This document shows positions 5,012 through 6,275 of a stretch of DNA of 6,275 nt, in pieces. Where the stretch lies: the NCBI GenBank assembly GCA_029883965.1, contig JAOUIN010000138.1:1-6275 (forward strand), in the 5' to 3' direction. The position numbers were made by a program, and so were the translations under genes. The first letter of the stretch is position 1. The number at the start of each line of letters is the position of its first letter. Source of the DNA: Betaproteobacteria bacterium. Lineage in GTDB: Bacteria > Pseudomonadota > Gammaproteobacteria > Burkholderiales > SG8-41. The notes beneath the pieces were generated by a model. That model did not search any database, was not told the origin of the DNA, and was given only the letters and a program-made list of their open reading frames with translations.

Positions 5012-6275
5012 CATGCGTTCTGTTTTCGCCGGTTTTGCTGCGCTCGCTTTTCTGGCGGCGACGCCGGCCGCATTCGCAATCCTGCCGATCGAACACTGGC
5101 AGACCGCTTCCGGGGCGAAAGTTTATTTCGTTGCCAACCGCGGTCTGCCCATGATCGACCTTTCGGTGGAGTTTCCCGCCGGATCCGTGTATGACGTGCC
5201 GGAAAAATCCGGTGTGGCTGCCATGACCAACGGGATATTGCGGCTCGGAGCGGAGGGGTTGAGCGAAGATGATATTGCCCGCCGTCTGGCGGACATAGGG
5301 GCGGAGATGGGCGGACGGTTTGACGCCGATGGTGCGGGGTTGTCGCTGCGTACCTTGTCGGATCCGCAGCGGCGCCGGCAGGCACTGGAGGTGTTTTCCC
5401 GGACTTTGCACGCCCCTGCGTTTCCCGCCGCGGTGCTCGATCGTGAAAAGGTACGTCAGATCGGCGCGCTGAAGGAAGCAGATCTGCGGCCGGACACGCA
5501 GGTGTCGCGGACGTTTTATCGCCTGACCTACGGCCAGCATCCGTACGCATTGCGCTCGACCGGCGAAGTGGCCACGGTGGGCAATCTGTCACGCGACGAT
5601 CTGATTGCGTTTTACCGGAACCACTATGTCGCCGAACGCGCAATCGTGGCGATCATGGGAGATCTTTCGCGTGCCGAGGCCGAGGCTGTTGCCGAACAGG
5701 TCACACGCGGTTTGCCACGCGCCGGCAGCGCAGCACCGGCGCTGCCCCGGGTGGAACCGCTCGAACAGGCGATCACGCGCATGGTGTCGCACCCGGCGGC
5801 ACAGAGCCATATCGTGATCGGTGCGCCGGGCATCAGTCGTAGCGATCCGGATTACTTTCCTCTGTTTGTCGGCAACCACATTCTTGGCGGCGGGGGCTTC
5901 GTGTCCAGAATTAGCAAAGAGATCCGGCAGAAGCGGGGACTCGCGTATTCCGCCTACAGTTATTTCTCGCCGCTGCAGATGCGCGGGCCGTTCATCATCG
6001 GCATGCAGACACGTCGCGATCAGGCGACCGAAGCGCTGACCGTGGTGCGCAGGACATTGCGCGATTTCGTTGCGAACGGTCCGACGGAAAAAGAGCTGAC
6101 GGCCTCGAAGCAGAACATCGTCGGCGGATTTCCGATGCGCATCGACAGTAACCGCAAGATACATGCGTATCTCGGACTTATCGGGTTCTACGGGCTGCCA
6201 ATCACCTACCTGGAGGATTTTGTCGGCAATGTCGAACGCGTGACCGTTGCGGACATCAAGGCCGCGTTTGCGCGC
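5001..6275 (+). CDS. Secreted M16-family peptidase-like protein, non-catalytic partner subunit, 3' end cut by window
   Basis: I translated this frame by hand: 425 codons without a stop, running past the window end. The family's usual length suggests only a short C-terminal part is missing. Residues 1-26 look like a signal peptide (MRSVFAGF start region, hydrophobic core, cleavage after AAFA). The M16 fold is visible: GVAAMTNGILRLG (71-83) aligns with GVTGVAHVLEHMMFKG of the upstream gene, so H, E and H of the zinc site are replaced by N77, L80 and R81. The protein should not bind catalytic zinc. The C-terminal half keeps HILGGGGFVSRI (293-304) and KRGLAYS (311-317), the Arg/Tyr motif that in M16 enzymes contacts the substrate backbone. 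It overlaps the catalytic gene by 11 bases with its own AGGAG. The pairing resembles MPP-alpha/MPP-beta and known bacterial M16B heterodimers. Loss of zinc ligands is seen; the complex is inferred. Confidence 0.92.
   Translation, partial: MATSMRSVFAGFAALAFLAATPAAFAILPIEHWQTASGAKVYFVANRGLPMIDLSVEFPAGSVYDVPEKSGVAAMTNGILRLGAEGLSEDDIARRLADIGAEMGGRFDADGAGLSLRTLSDPQRRRQALEVFSRTLHAPAFPAAVLDREKVRQIGALKEADLRPDTQVSRTFYRLTYGQHPYALRSTGEVATVGNLSRDDLIAFYRNHYVAERAIVAIMGDLSRAEAEAVAEQVTRGLPRAGSAAPALPRVEPLEQAITRMVSHPAAQSHIVIGAPGISRSDPDYFPLFVGNHILGGGGFVSRISKEIRQKRGLAYSAYSYFSPLQMRGPFIIGMQTRRDQATEALTVVRRTLRDFVANGPTEKELTASKQNIVGGFPMRIDSNRKIHAYLGLIGFYGLPITYLEDFVGNVERVTVADIKAAFAR

Noticed and set aside
4851..5643. 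Minus-strand open frames opposite the M16 genes
   Set aside because: Both plus-strand M16 frames are continuous and recognisable. The antisense products are Arg/Pro-rich with no family features.
1..6275. Mobile elements, CRISPR arrays, toxin-antitoxin or defence genes
   Set aside because: No repeats arrayed as CRISPR, no transposase motifs, no target-site duplications and no tRNA-like structure seen; the genes are conserved core functions without composition breaks.

Overview
The window is a piece of a high-GC proteobacterial chromosome. It has two divergent blocks on either side of a short intergenic region at about 3445-3616. The minus-strand block reads ftsY, ftsE, ftsX, rpoH, the same order as in Escherichia coli and many other gamma- and betaproteobacteria. 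The plus-strand block holds two consecutive M16 (pitrilysin / processing-peptidase type) zinc-protease-family genes. An M16 pair beside ftsYEX-rpoH is, from memory, also found in Pseudomonas. A CIRCE-type (HrcA) operator in front of rpoH points, by inference, towards Betaproteobacteria or a close relative. Species cannot be called from the sequence alone.

Minus strand, in transcription order. ftsY (3444-2479) encodes the SRP receptor GTPase in a short form without the long acidic N-terminal domain. ftsE (2482-1823, GTG start) and ftsX (1826-921) encode the ATPase and membrane subunit of the FtsEX divisome transporter. ftsY/ftsE and ftsE/ftsX each overlap by 4 bases, which indicates translational coupling. 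After a 106-base gap comes rpoH (814 to beyond base 1), the heat-shock sigma factor sigma-32, missing only its last dozen or so residues. The gap carries an AT-rich tract, a sigma-E-like promoter, and a 27-bp CIRCE inverted repeat lying over the promoter -10 and the predicted start site. This predicts dual control of rpoH: activation by envelope stress and repression by HrcA.

Plus strand. The first M16 protein (start chosen at 3617, stop 5011) is an apparently secreted or periplasmic protein with an intact HxxEH zinc site. The second (5001 to beyond the window end) overlaps it by 11 bases. It also has a signal peptide and has lost all three HxxEH residues, but keeps the RGLAYS (Arg/Tyr) motif that the first lacks. 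The two most likely form a heterodimeric protease with one catalytic and one substrate-binding subunit.

The window is well-conserved core genome, with no mobile element, CRISPR array, tRNA or rRNA seen. I found no wholly new system. The most interesting signals are the regulatory architecture in front of rpoH, the complementary M16 pair, and a perfect inverted repeat over the putative protease promoter.
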